DNA of 64,000 nt from Adlercreutzia muris (GTDB taxonomy: Bacteria > Actinomycetota > Coriobacteriia > Coriobacteriales > Eggerthellaceae): positions 35,845 to 99,844 of the forward strand of contig NZ_WAJS01000004.1 in NCBI RefSeq assembly GCF_008831045.1. The letters are read 5' to 3'. Below, one piece after another: positions 23,812 through 32,482 of this stretch. The notes beneath the pieces are model-generated. The model was not told the DNA's origin and did not search any database. It saw only the letters and a program-made list of their open reading frames with translations. A program made the translations under genes and the position numbers. How positions within the stretch are numbered: the first letter of the stretch is position 1; each line of letters begins with the position of its first letter.

Positions 23812-25458
23812 CTAGGCCACGGCCTCGGCGGCGTACATGCCGGCCATGCGGCCGCCGCTGTAGGCGCACATGAGGGAGAATCCCTCGTAGTCGCAATAGG
23901 GGGCGCTCATGAGGGTGCCGTTGTCGGCGCCAGCCACGTACAGGCCCGGGATGGCGATGCCCGCATTGTCGATGGCCTGCAAGCGGTCGTTGGTGCGGAT
24001 GCCGCCGATGGTCACCCAGGCGCTCGGCTCGTACTGCATGGCGTAGAAGGGGCCCGTCTCCACCGGCTGCAGGAAGCAGGCCGGCTTGTAGAACTGCTCG
24101 TCCTTGCCCGTGGCGCAGTAGCCGTTGTACTCGTCCAGCGTCGCCACCAGCTCGGGGGCGCCAATAGCCTCGGCCAGGGCCTCCACAGTGTCGGCTTTGA
24201 AGATCCAACCTGCATCCACGCCGGCGTCGATGTTCGCCTGCACGTCTTCCAGGGGCTTGTCCTTCAGGGTCATCATGCCGGTGCGCCAGTTCGCCTCGTC
24301 GGCGCCGCACAGCGTCCACGGGTCGGTGCCGCCGGCCAGACCGTCCACGTAAGCCTGGTCCACCACGGCGTAGTACTGGCCGCCGACCAGCGAGATAGCG
24401 CCGCCCAGAGCCAGGGGCAGGTTCGCGAACTTGCCCTCGTTGCTGAAGCGGCGGCCCTGGTTGTTCACGAGCAGGGTGCCGTAGATGCCGATGGAGAAGG
24501 CGGCGTTGCCCTTGCCCCACAGGCCGTCGGCGTTCTGATTGGAACCGGAGAACTCGTTGCCGGCGATGCCCCACTGGGTGGACACCTGGCCGCCGATCTC
24601 CTGCACCATCTCGATGCCCTCGCCCACCGACAGGATGCTGCCGAGGGGGTTCACGAAGGTTCCGAAGCGCTCGGTCATCATGTCTACGTTGCCGAGGAAG
24701 CCGCCGGTGGCCACGATGACGGCCTTGGCCTTCACGTCGATGACGCTATCGCCCTCGCACTGGATGCCCGCGCAGGTGCCGTCCTCCATGATGAGGCGCT
24801 TGCCGGCGGTGTTGAAGATGAACTCGCCGCCGTTGGCCTCAACGAAGCTCTGCAGCGGGCCCATGCGGTCCACGCCCTTGGCCTGGGTCTTGGAGTCCTT
24901 CGGATCGGACTGGAAGTTGCAGCGCACCGAGTCGTGACCGGCGCCGTAGTTGTCGGGGCGCAGGCCCGTGGCGACGCCGAACTCGTCGGTGAACTCGTCC
25001 ACGGTGCTGCCCGACAGCTCCAGGGCCCGCTTCACGGCCGCGGCGTTCGTGGACCAGTGGGAGTACTCCATGATGTGGTTGAAGGCCTCTTCGATGGAGA
25101 AGGTGATGCCGGCCTGCTGCTGGAGCTTCGAGCCCACCATGAACGGGCCGCCGGCGATGGAGCCGTTGGAGACGCCCACGTCGCCGCCCTTCTCGATGAC
25201 GATGACCGACTTGCCGGCGCGCACGGCCTCCACGGCCGCCCACATACCAGCCCCGCCGGCGCCGACGATGGCGATGTCGCATTCCTTGGTCTCGTCGGCG
25301 GTCTGCATGGCGGCCGCGCCGCCAGGCTCCTCGCCCGTCTCGGCGAGGTCGGCGGCAGGGGCCTTCGGGGCGCACCCGGCCAGGGCCGCGCCAGCGCCCA
25401 GGGCGGCGATGCTGCCGAGGGTCAAGAAGCTGCGACGGGAAAACGTGGTGTTGCTCAT
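23812..25458 (-). CDS. Tat-exported FAD-dependent reductase, no. 2
   Basis: A 548-residue flavoprotein with Tat signal SRRSFLTLG and lipobox LAGC (Cys29). The FAD_binding_2 fold begins with IAIVGAGGAGMWAA and IEKGG and closes with GGIRTNDRLQ and GLYVAGADNG. No FMN_bind domain and no haem motif. ATG 25458 has a GGAGGGAGAG site; the longer frame upstream is intergenic. It diverges from a membrane LuxR gene (25693), the likely dedicated regulator, across a 234-nt region carrying GTGAAAC/GGGTGA direct repeats. Substrate unknown; reduction of a small enoate or similar organic acceptor is inferred from the family. Confidence 0.87.
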   Translation of the reverse strand: MSNTTFSRRSFLTLGSIAALGAGAALAGCAPKAPAADLAETGEEPGGAAAMQTADETKECDIAIVGAGGAGMWAAVEAVRAGKSVIVIEKGGDVGVSNGSIAGGPFMVGSKLQQQAGITFSIEEAFNHIMEYSHWSTNAAAVKRALELSGSTVDEFTDEFGVATGLRPDNYGAGHDSVRCNFQSDPKDSKTQAKGVDRMGPLQSFVEANGGEFIFNTAGKRLIMEDGTCAGIQCEGDSVIDVKAKAVIVATGGFLGNVDMMTERFGTFVNPLGSILSVGEGIEMVQEIGGQVSTQWGIAGNEFSGSNQNADGLWGKGNAAFSIGIYGTLLVNNQGRRFSNEGKFANLPLALGGAISLVGGQYYAVVDQAYVDGLAGGTDPWTLCGADEANWRTGMMTLKDKPLEDVQANIDAGVDAGWIFKADTVEALAEAIGAPELVATLDEYNGYCATGKDEQFYKPACFLQPVETGPFYAMQYEPSAWVTIGGIRTNDRLQAIDNAGIAIPGLYVAGADNGTLMSAPYCDYEGFSLMCAYSGGRMAGMYAAEAVA

Positions 25459-25636
25459 GGTGATCTCTCCCTCCAAGAGTTGGAATCGATGCCGCCCAGG
25501 GCGGCTTTCGGAATCTGCGCCGCACTTCAGCGGCGGGGCGACCGCCCTCTCGGCGGCCGAGCTCATCATGGGGCCGCTGCGACGTTCTGTCGCGGGTGAA
25601 GTTGCCCGATCCTCCGGGTGATTGTTGGCTCACCCC

Positions 25637-25668
25637 TTGTTTCACCCCTGGGTTTCACCTGGTACAAT
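25637..25668 (+). promoter_or_regulatory. Promoter region of the LuxR gene at 25.7 kb with direct repeats
   Basis: Extended -10 TGGTACAAT (25660-25668) lies 24 nt before the ATG. Two GTTTCACC repeats (about 25639-25646 and 25652-25659) sit immediately upstream, positioned to act as an operator for the divergent pair. Confidence 0.45.
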
Positions 25669-25692
25669 GGGCGCAAACGAAGGGAGGGAGCT

Positions 25693-27144
25693 ATGGGAGC
25701 GGGAAATGCCCTGCAGTCCCTTGTGCCGCAGCAGAGCGAGGAAGACGACGGCTTTGTGCCGCTCGTGCCCCTGCGCTTTCTCGGCATGGGCCTGTTCATC
25801 GCGTGGCTGTGCTGCACGCATATCGTGGCGGTCTTTCCTGGAAGCGGCTACGAGATGGCTCCGCGCAATGCCTACGATACGGCCATGCGAGTTTTCGACA
25901 TCGCCTCGTTCCTCGTCTTGGCCTTGGTGGCGATGGGCTTGGGGAGCATCGGGCGGCACGCCGTCCTGTGCGTGGCATCGGTGGTGCTGAGCGCGGCGGG
26001 CACGCTCGTCGTGGGGTGGGTGTTGCTCCCGCTGGCCGTGGCGCCGGCGTGGCTGTGGGCCGTGTCCGTTCTGGCTGCGCCGGGCGGTGCGGTGCTGTTC
26101 TGTCTGTGGGCCGAGGTGTATGCGCAGCTCGGGCCCACGCGTACCATGGTGTATGGTGCCTGCTCCTGCATCGTGGCCGCGGTCCTCGCCTTTCTCGTGT
26201 GCACCATGAGGCCGCCCTATGCCGTGGCGGCCACGAGCTTGTTGCCCCTTCTGTCGCTCGGCTGCGCCCTGGCGAGCGCGCAGCTGGCGCCCCGCGAGCC
26301 TCAGCGCGCTTCCGGCACCCGCTATCCGGTGCCGGGCAAACTCATCCTCATCATGGCCATCGCCGGCTTTTTGTCGGGCGTGTCCGCCTTGGCGATGGAG
26401 AACGTCGAGGGCGTGGGGGCGATGTTCCGCGTGCTGGCCACGGCGCTTGCCGGCGTGGTCATATTGGCCATGGCCATCGTGCGGCGCGATCGCATGGACG
26501 TGCGCTTCCTCGCGAGGGTGTCGCTCCCGCTCGCGATACTGGCGCTGCTGCTCATTCCGCTCGGCGGGGTGGGGCTGGGGTACGCGGCCGCGTTTCTGCT
26601 GAAGCTCGCCTATGTGTGGTTCACGTTCTTCGTGCTTATTCTGCTGGCGAGCATCTGCTATCGGTTCGAGGTTCCCACATTGCGCATATTCGCGCTCGCC
26701 CGCGCCGCAAGTGAGTTCGGCATACTGGCGGGGGTGGCCCTGCGCCGGTTCCTCCATCTGGGCGATTATTTGGCGAATCCGGCGTTTCCGATGGTGTTTT
26801 CCCTGGCAGGAATCGTGATCGTGCTCTGCTGCGTGCTGGTATGGAAGAGCGAGAAGTCCGTCAACGGAGACTGGGGCGCCGCCGGCGTGGCGGTAGAGAC
26901 GAACCAGCAGGTAGTCAGCTCGCGCGAGCGGTTCATGGCTCGTTGCGAGCGCATGGCCGCCGAGCGCAATCTGACGGCGCGGGAGGCCGAGGTCATGGCT
27001 CTCATCGCCCAGGGCAAGACGCGCCGCGAGATAGAGCAGGAGCTGTTCCTGTCCGAGAACACGGTGAAGACCCACGCGCGCCACCTGTACGCTAAGCTCG
27101 GCGTGGCCACCAAGGCCGAGCTTATCGCCCTGTTCCGGGAGTAG
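25693..27144 (+). CDS. Membrane-anchored LuxR-family transcriptional regulator
   Basis: A 483-residue protein with about twelve hydrophobic segments (residues ~25-410) and a C-terminal LuxR helix-turn-helix with LTAREAEVMALIAQGKTRRE and ENTVKTHARHLYAKLG. ATG 25693 follows GGGAGGGAG and an extended -10 promoter. It diverges from reductase 2, which is most likely its target. Same architecture as the regulators at 18.7, 29.4 and 47.1 kb, but the membrane parts differ in sequence, as expected for sensors of different signals. Confidence 0.85.
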   Translation: MGAGNALQSLVPQQSEEDDGFVPLVPLRFLGMGLFIAWLCCTHIVAVFPGSGYEMAPRNAYDTAMRVFDIASFLVLALVAMGLGSIGRHAVLCVASVVLSAAGTLVVGWVLLPLAVAPAWLWAVSVLAAPGGAVLFCLWAEVYAQLGPTRTMVYGACSCIVAAVLAFLVCTMRPPYAVAATSLLPLLSLGCALASAQLAPREPQRASGTRYPVPGKLILIMAIAGFLSGVSALAMENVEGVGAMFRVLATALAGVVILAMAIVRRDRMDVRFLARVSLPLAILALLLIPLGGVGLGYAAAFLLKLAYVWFTFFVLILLASICYRFEVPTLRIFALARAASEFGILAGVALRRFLHLGDYLANPAFPMVFSLAGIVIVLCCVLVWKSEKSVNGDWGAAGVAVETNQQVVSSRERFMARCERMAAERNLTAREAEVMALIAQGKTRREIEQELFLSENTVKTHARHLYAKLGVATKAELIALFRE

Positions 27145-27163
27145 AGGCGCCCCTCTTCTGCCA

Positions 27164-27201
27164 AGAGGCGCCGTGCTCCGGAAGGGAGCCGCGGCGCCTC
27201 T
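27164..27201. terminator. Bidirectional hairpin between convergent LuxR and reductase 3 genes
   Basis: AGAGGCGCC (27164-27172) pairs with GGCGCCTCT (27193-27201) with an inner GCTCC/GGGAGC stem. A run of nine G follows at 27206-27214. Confidence 0.6.
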
Positions 27202-27227
27202 CGCAGGGGGGGGGAGGGCTCGTGGGC

Positions 27228-29144
27228 TTAGGCTGCGGCGTTGCCGAGGGCGTTTTCCACGGCGGCCATAATGGCCTTGCTGGTAAGGGTGGCTCCCGTC
27301 ACGACGTCTACCTCCGTGCTGTTGGCCTCCACGATGCGGCCGGGCATGGTGGTCACGGCATCTGTGGCGATGGAGGGCGTCTCGTTCTGCTCGAGGATCT
27401 CCACGGCGCTGATAGTGGTGCCGTCGAAGGCCACCTTCACGACAATGGGGCCTTTCTTCCCGTCTGCCACGCCGAGGTACTCGCCGTCGCCGGCTGTGTA
27501 CTGGGAGAGATCGACCTCTTCGCCGAAGACGGCCAGGGTCGTGGGCACAAAGGCGGCACCGTCTTCGATCACCGATTCCTGCAGGTTGTCGTCCTTGGCC
27601 GCCGCGGCATTGCGGCCTGAAATGCGCCCGAAGATCATGCCGCCGCCCAGGTTGCACGAGCCCTGGTAGTGGTTCGACCAAATGTCGCCGAGCTCACCGG
27701 CCTCGTAGAGGTGGGGGATGGCCTCGCCGCGCGGGGTCACGATCTGGCCCTGCTCGTTCTTCACGGGGCCGCCCTGGGTATTTACCAGGGTGTGGGTGAG
27801 CTTCACCGCGTAGAAGGGGGCCTCGGCGACGGGGGACAGATCGCCCTTGCGCCCGAAGGCCAGGTCGGTGCCCTCTTCGCAAAAGCGGTTCCACTTGGAC
27901 ACCTCGGCCACGAGATTTTGGGTGCCTTCCTCATCGAATCCCATGGCGGAGGCCAGGGCCTCTAGGGTGTCGGCCTTCAGGATCCAGCCCTTGGCGATTT
28001 CCTCCTGGCCGTCGGCCGACCAGGACTTATAGAGGGGTCCGCGGCTGAAGATGGCCTGGTCGAGCACTTCGTAGGTGACTTCGGGCAGTACGGGCACATG
28101 CCAGGTGCCGGCATAGTTTAAGTGCCCGTGGTTCGTGGCGCCGGTGTCGGTCTCGCTGATGAAGCGGCATCCGTTGCCGCCCACGAGAATGCCTTTCAGG
28201 TCGCTGTCGTACTTCCAAGTGCAGTCCAGGGTATCGGGGTCCACGAACTCGAAGTTGTTGGTTTGCATGTTGCCCATGTGCCACAAGTCGCAGCCCACCT
28301 CCATGGCCATCTTGATGCCGTCGCCGGTGTTGTGCAGCGCATGGCCGAGCGACTCCCATCCGTTATAGCCGTTGAAGCTTTGAAGCATCTCGTCGTTGGA
28401 TTCGTAGCCGCCGCAGGTGAGGATCACGCCGTTCTTGGCGCGCACGTTCACCGTGCGGCCATCGACGGCCACCTCCACTCCGTGGACGATGCGCGTGGTC
28501 GGATCCTGGATAAGGTGCTGGCCGGCGGCTTCGTACCACACGTCGATATGGTCTGCCCGCGCTGCCACGGCCTCGCGGAACAGCTTGTAGGCCGCGCCGT
28601 CGCCGCGGCCCTCGTGCACCGTGAGCACGCGGAAGGACTGGGCGCCGGGCATCTCGGGGTACTCGATCTTCCCTTCCACGAACGCAGGGCTTTCAGCGCC
28701 GAGATACTCGATCCACTCTTTGTTCTTCACCATCTCGCCGCAATAGGCCTCGATGATGGCATCGCTGGGGGTTTCGTAGTTGCCGCGCATAGCCTTCACG
28801 TAGGAGATGGCGTCGTCGAGGCTCTCCGACCAGCAGAGCAGCTGCATGCAGGCGATGGAGTTGCCGCCCGCTTCCGGCTGCGGTGCCTTCTCCAGCAAGA
28901 GGACGCGGGCTCCCTCGTCCGCGGCCGCGATGGCGCTGTTGGCGCCGGCGCCTCCGAAGCCGACGACGATCACGTCGTATTCGGCGTCCCAGGCAATGGA
29001 GCGCTCGAAGGCGTCGCTGTCTTCTCCCGTAGTGGCCGTGGGTGTTTGCGGGGCGCATCCGGCAAGGGCGGCGCCGCCGAGAAGGCTGCCGGCTGCGAGG
29101 GCCGACCCGGTCAGGAAGTTGCGGCGGGAAAGAATGTCATTCAT
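27228..29144 (-). CDS. Tat-exported FAD reductase with C-terminal FMN-binding domain, no. 3
   Basis: A 638-residue flavoprotein with Tat signal SRRNFLTGS and lipobox LAGC (Cys30). The FAD domain begins at about residue 63 with VIVVGFGGAGANSA and LEKAP. The last ~85 residues form an FMN_bind domain ending in the flavinylation motif VTGATLTS, whose second Thr should carry covalent FMN. FAD plus covalent FMN is the arrangement of urocanate-reductase-type and related extracytosolic reductases, which take electrons from membrane quinol dehydrogenases; there FMN_bind is often N-terminal, here it is C-terminal. AAGGAGGGG precedes ATG 29144. Divergent from a LuxR gene at 29381. Confidence 0.9.
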   Translation of the reverse strand: MNDILSRRNFLTGSALAAGSLLGGAALAGCAPQTPTATTGEDSDAFERSIAWDAEYDVIVVGFGGAGANSAIAAADEGARVLLLEKAPQPEAGGNSIACMQLLCWSESLDDAISYVKAMRGNYETPSDAIIEAYCGEMVKNKEWIEYLGAESPAFVEGKIEYPEMPGAQSFRVLTVHEGRGDGAAYKLFREAVAARADHIDVWYEAAGQHLIQDPTTRIVHGVEVAVDGRTVNVRAKNGVILTCGGYESNDEMLQSFNGYNGWESLGHALHNTGDGIKMAMEVGCDLWHMGNMQTNNFEFVDPDTLDCTWKYDSDLKGILVGGNGCRFISETDTGATNHGHLNYAGTWHVPVLPEVTYEVLDQAIFSRGPLYKSWSADGQEEIAKGWILKADTLEALASAMGFDEEGTQNLVAEVSKWNRFCEEGTDLAFGRKGDLSPVAEAPFYAVKLTHTLVNTQGGPVKNEQGQIVTPRGEAIPHLYEAGELGDIWSNHYQGSCNLGGGMIFGRISGRNAAAAKDDNLQESVIEDGAAFVPTTLAVFGEEVDLSQYTAGDGEYLGVADGKKGPIVVKVAFDGTTISAVEILEQNETPSIATDAVTTMPGRIVEANSTEVDVVTGATLTSKAIMAAVENALGNAAA

Positions 29145-29246
29145 GGGTAACCCCTCCTTCGGGTTGCGGAACTTCGTCCGACGGGACTTGGCGGAGCTCG
29201 GGGCTTCGCTGGTTTCCCATCGTCGTCTTTTGCGACCTCCTGCGCA

Positions 29247-29289
29247 TCCCATAAAAGCCTTTTCCGTGCGCTTTCCGTCTCCCATAAAA
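29247..29289. promoter_or_regulatory. Direct repeats in the reductase 3 / LuxR divergent region
   Basis: TCCCATAAAA occurs at 29247-29256 and 29280-29289, 33 nt apart start to start (about three helical turns), in the upstream region of reductase 3. Candidate regulator sites. Confidence 0.4.
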
Positions 29290-29367
29290 CATGTAAATTT
29301 TCCTTCGACCACTTTGTTGGGCGCTGGGGCACCGGCGTTGAGGGGCTGTCGCTGCCTGGAACAGCGC

Positions 29368-29373
29368 TATACT
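29368..29373 (+). promoter_or_regulatory. -10 box for a probably leaderless LuxR transcript
   Basis: TATACT ends 7 nt before ATG 29381 and there is no Shine-Dalgarno site in between. Confidence 0.4.
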
Positions 29374-29380
29374 TGTTTCT

Positions 29381-30865
29381 ATGGAAAAGGGGGAACGCAA
29401 CATTTTCATCGTGGCGGTGTTCGGCATGGCCTTCTGGTGGCCGATGCTGCGCAACAGCGTGGTGGGCTTTCTGCTCTCGCCCGATCGGGTGGGAGAGGCG
29501 TGGGGCCATGGCGGCGTGTGCCTTTTCCTCGTCTTGGCCGCTATTGCGGCAATCGGAATGGCACTGAGCCCAGGAAGGGAGCGCCTCTTCTCCGTGCCAC
29601 TGCCCCTCGCGGCTGCGGTAGGGCTGCTCGTTGCCTGCGTGCTGGCAAGTGTTCTGGGATTACTGCTTGTTGAATCTCCAGTGCCCGCTCGCGGTGCCTT
29701 GGTAATCGCAAATGTGGTAGTGCTGGCTGCTGCCTACGTCGCGCTGCCCATAGCGTGGGGTGCTCTCTTGCTGGAGATGACAGCCTCTTCTCCCAAACGA
29801 CTCCTGCTCGTCATGTCGGCCTCTTACGCGGTGAGTTTCCTCGTGGGGTACTTGTCCTATGCACCTGCGCCGTGGAATCTCATAAGGCCCGTTGGCGCCC
29901 CGCTTATCTCCGGTGCCGCGTGGTTCTGCTGCAGGATGATGGCGGCGAAGAGGGCTGGCTGCTGCATCGCTTCGAGCCCTGCGGTGCCTCCCTCCCGGGA
30001 AGGCGCCTCTAGCATTCGGAGCCTGTATGTGCTCGTGCTGGTTATCTTCCTCGTTAGCAGCGTTGCCACGGGGTTCATCAACTCGGGAACGGCGTCCTAC
30101 GCGCCTTCGATGAACACGCTGGTGCGTGACACGCTCAACGTCATTGTGACACTGGCCATCATAGCGCTCATTGCTGCGTCTAAATCCTTGGAGCGCGTTA
30201 AGTTCACGCTTGTTGTCGTGCTGATCGTGCTGCTCTTCAGCGGCATTTTCTTGGCGACGTTGTTCCAGCAGAGTTGGTTCACGGTGGGCATTGGGCTTAT
30301 GCAAACCAGCAAATCTTGCGTGTCGCTGCTTCTGCTCATGCTGGTGTTGCTGGAGAACTCCCGATCCGATGCGTCCATGACCGAGCGCTCGCTTCTGCTG
30401 AAGTTCGTGGTGCCCACCTTGGCGAGCACCTTCATCAGCTATCTGGTCGTTCCGCTCATTGCCGAGGGACTCGGGTTGGCTTACAGCGACTTCTGGGGCG
30501 TTCTTTCGCTGCTGCTGGGATTTGCCCTCGGCGTGTTTCTCTTCGTGTTCCTGTCTTCGTTGGTGATTCGCTATTTGCCGGGCGCGACATCTTCTTCGGA
30601 AACGTCATTGGGCTCGGAAGCGCCTGCTGGTCCTGATGCAACTGCCGGTGCTATGCGAGAGGTCTATGGACTTACCGAGAAGGAGGCCGAAGTGCTCGCG
30701 TTGCTTTTGGAGGGAAACACCTACAAGAAGATAGCGGCCCTCATGTATGTGAGCGACAGCACGGTGCAGTCCCACGCGAAGAGCATCTACCGAAAGGTCG
30801 ATGTGCACACCAAGCAGGAACTGGTGGATCGCGCCATGGAGCTCAGAGGCCGGCGGACTCTTTGA
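29381..30865 (+). CDS. Membrane-anchored LuxR-family transcriptional regulator
   Basis: A 494-residue protein with about twelve hydrophobic segments and a C-terminal LuxR helix-turn-helix (LTEKEAEVLALLLEG, SDSTVQSHAKSIYRKVDV). It diverges from reductase 3, its probable target. It has a short spacer of Ser/Ala/Gly-rich residues between membrane and DNA-binding parts. The stop lies only 5 nt from the convergent ABC-transporter ATPase stop, with no terminator between. GC content looks slightly lower than in its neighbours, with more AT-ending codons, which could mean more recent acquisition. Confidence 0.85.
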   Translation: MEKGERNIFIVAVFGMAFWWPMLRNSVVGFLLSPDRVGEAWGHGGVCLFLVLAAIAAIGMALSPGRERLFSVPLPLAAAVGLLVACVLASVLGLLLVESPVPARGALVIANVVVLAAAYVALPIAWGALLLEMTASSPKRLLLVMSASYAVSFLVGYLSYAPAPWNLIRPVGAPLISGAAWFCCRMMAAKRAGCCIASSPAVPPSREGASSIRSLYVLVLVIFLVSSVATGFINSGTASYAPSMNTLVRDTLNVIVTLAIIALIAASKSLERVKFTLVVVLIVLLFSGIFLATLFQQSWFTVGIGLMQTSKSCVSLLLLMLVLLENSRSDASMTERSLLLKFVVPTLASTFISYLVVPLIAEGLGLAYSDFWGVLSLLLGFALGVFLFVFLSSLVIRYLPGATSSSETSLGSEAPAGPDATAGAMREVYGLTEKEAEVLALLLEGNTYKKIAALMYVSDSTVQSHAKSIYRKVDVHTKQELVDRAMELRGRRTL

Positions 30866-30870
30866 TTTCC

Positions 30871-31686
30871 CTACCAGCTCCATTCCAGCAGGCGGCTGAG
30901 GAGGCGTTGCAACTCGGGGGTTTCGGGGTGTTCGAAGATGCGCTCGCTGGGGCCGTATTCAGCGAGGCGGCCGCCGGAGAGGAAGGCCACGTGGTCGCAG
31001 GCGCGGCGGGCGAAGCCCATCTCGTGGGTGACGATGATGAAGCGCGTGCCTTCCTCGGCCAGGTCGCGCACTACGTCGAGCACTTCGGTGGTGAACTCGG
31101 GGTCCAGCGCGCTCGTGGGCTCGTCCAGCAGAAGCAGGCGGGGTCGGGCGGCGAGGGCACGAGCGATGGCGACGCGCTGCTTCTGGCCACCCGACAGCTG
31201 CGCGGGCCGCTTGGCGGCGGCCTCGGCGAGCCCCAGGCGCTCGAGCAGCTCGCGGGCGCGCTCCTCGGCCGCCGCCGGAGTCGCCTCGTGCACCACGCGC
31301 AGGGGCAGGGCCACGTTCTCCAACGCGCTCATGTGGTGGAACAGCCCGCTGTCTTGGAAGACGAATCCCAAGGTGGCGCGGTAGGCGCGCAGGCTCTTCT
31401 CGTCGGTGCCGATGGGGCGGCCGTCCACAGAGACGGTGCCGCAGGTAGGCGCCTCCAAGCCGCCGATGATGCGCAGCAAGGTGGACTTGCCGCCGCCCGA
31501 CGGCCCGATGATGGCCAGTGCCCGTACGTCCTCGTCGAAGCTGATGTCGTGCAGCACCTCGGTGCCGTCGAAGGACTTGCTCAGGTTCGCCAGCGTTAGC
31601 CGCAGGGGCATGGCCGCCTCGTTGCGCTCTCCGACGCCGCGACCGTCCGCGGCCCTTCCCAGTTCTGCTTCGGGTTTAGTGCTCAT
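30871..31686 (-). CDS. Polar amino acid ABC transporter, ATP-binding protein
   Basis: A 271-residue ABC ATPase of the polar amino acid (GlnQ/HisP) group. Walker A GPSGGGKST, signature LSGGQKQR, Walker B LLLLDEPTSALDP and H-loop VTHEMGF are all intact. The ATG overlaps the permease stop by 11 nt and has AAGAGG 7 nt upstream; the first ~25 residues are extra relative to the family, and an inner ATG at MPLRLTL is possible. Last gene of the binding protein-permease-ATPase operon. Confidence 0.92.
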   Translation of the reverse strand: MSTKPEAELGRAADGRGVGERNEAAMPLRLTLANLSKSFDGTEVLHDISFDEDVRALAIIGPSGGGKSTLLRIIGGLEAPTCGTVSVDGRPIGTDEKSLRAYRATLGFVFQDSGLFHHMSALENVALPLRVVHEATPAAAEERARELLERLGLAEAAAKRPAQLSGGQKQRVAIARALAARPRLLLLDEPTSALDPEFTTEVLDVVRDLAEEGTRFIIVTHEMGFARRACDHVAFLSGGRLAEYGPSERIFEHPETPELQRLLSRLLEWSW

Positions 31687-32473
31687 AGTCGAGCCTCTTC
31701 TCGAAGTGGCGACTTACGGCCATGATGGGCAGCGTGAGCGCCAGGTACAGCGCCCCCAGCAGCAGAAAGCCGCCGAAGAAGTTGTAGTTCGTGGCCGTGA
31801 TCTCGCGGATGGTCTGGGTCAGCTCGATGACGGCGATGACCGACAGAAGCGACGAGTCCTTGATGATGGACGCCACCTGGCCCGTCAGCGCCGGCAGGGT
31901 GCGCGCCACCAGCTGGGGCGCCACCACGTAGCGCAGGGTCTGCGCGCGGGTGAAACCCACGGCGCGGGCCGCTTCCAGCTGGCCGGCGTCGAGCGACAGC
32001 AGGCTGCCGCGCAGGATTTCCGCGATATAGGCGCCCGAGAACAGCGACAGGATGATGATGCCCGCCAGCACCCGGTTGTCCACGCCCCAGGCCGTGCCGA
32101 TGATGTAGTAGAAGAAGTACACCTGCACGATGAGCGGCGTGCCCCGGATGATCTTCACGTACAGGTCGCACAGGTAGCGCACGGGCAGCACGCCCGCGCC
32201 TTGCCCGGCGGCCACCGCAATCCCGATGACGAGGCTTATGACCAGCGACGCCGCCGAGATACCCACGGTCATGCAGAAACCGTCCCAAAGGCGTACGCGG
32301 TACTGGGCGATGAAGTCGAAATTCAGCGCGATGCCCGCCGCCGCGAGCGAGGCCCACACCACGGCCACCACGACCATGCTCACGGCCAGGTAGTTCAGCG
32401 CGGCCTTTACCGGGCGTACTGGCGTGCCGGCGCGAGCGATGAAGGGGCGGAAGATGGCGGGTACGCGATTCAT
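31676..32473 (-). CDS. Polar amino acid ABC transporter, permease
   Basis: A 265-residue inner-membrane permease of the His/Glu/Gln/Arg family with about five or six transmembrane helices. The EAA loop that contacts the ATPase is visible as EAARAVGFTRAQTLRYVVAP. A single permease implies a homodimer. It starts 9 nt after the binding-protein stop and overlaps the ATPase gene by 11 nt, so all three are one operon. Confidence 0.92.
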   Translation of the reverse strand: MNRVPAIFRPFIARAGTPVRPVKAALNYLAVSMVVVAVVWASLAAAGIALNFDFIAQYRVRLWDGFCMTVGISAASLVISLVIGIAVAAGQGAGVLPVRYLCDLYVKIIRGTPLIVQVYFFYYIIGTAWGVDNRVLAGIIILSLFSGAYIAEILRGSLLSLDAGQLEAARAVGFTRAQTLRYVVAPQLVARTLPALTGQVASIIKDSSLLSVIAVIELTQTIREITATNYNFFGGFLLLGALYLALTLPIMAVSRHFEKRLDYEH

Positions 32474-32482
32474 GGGGCTAGC

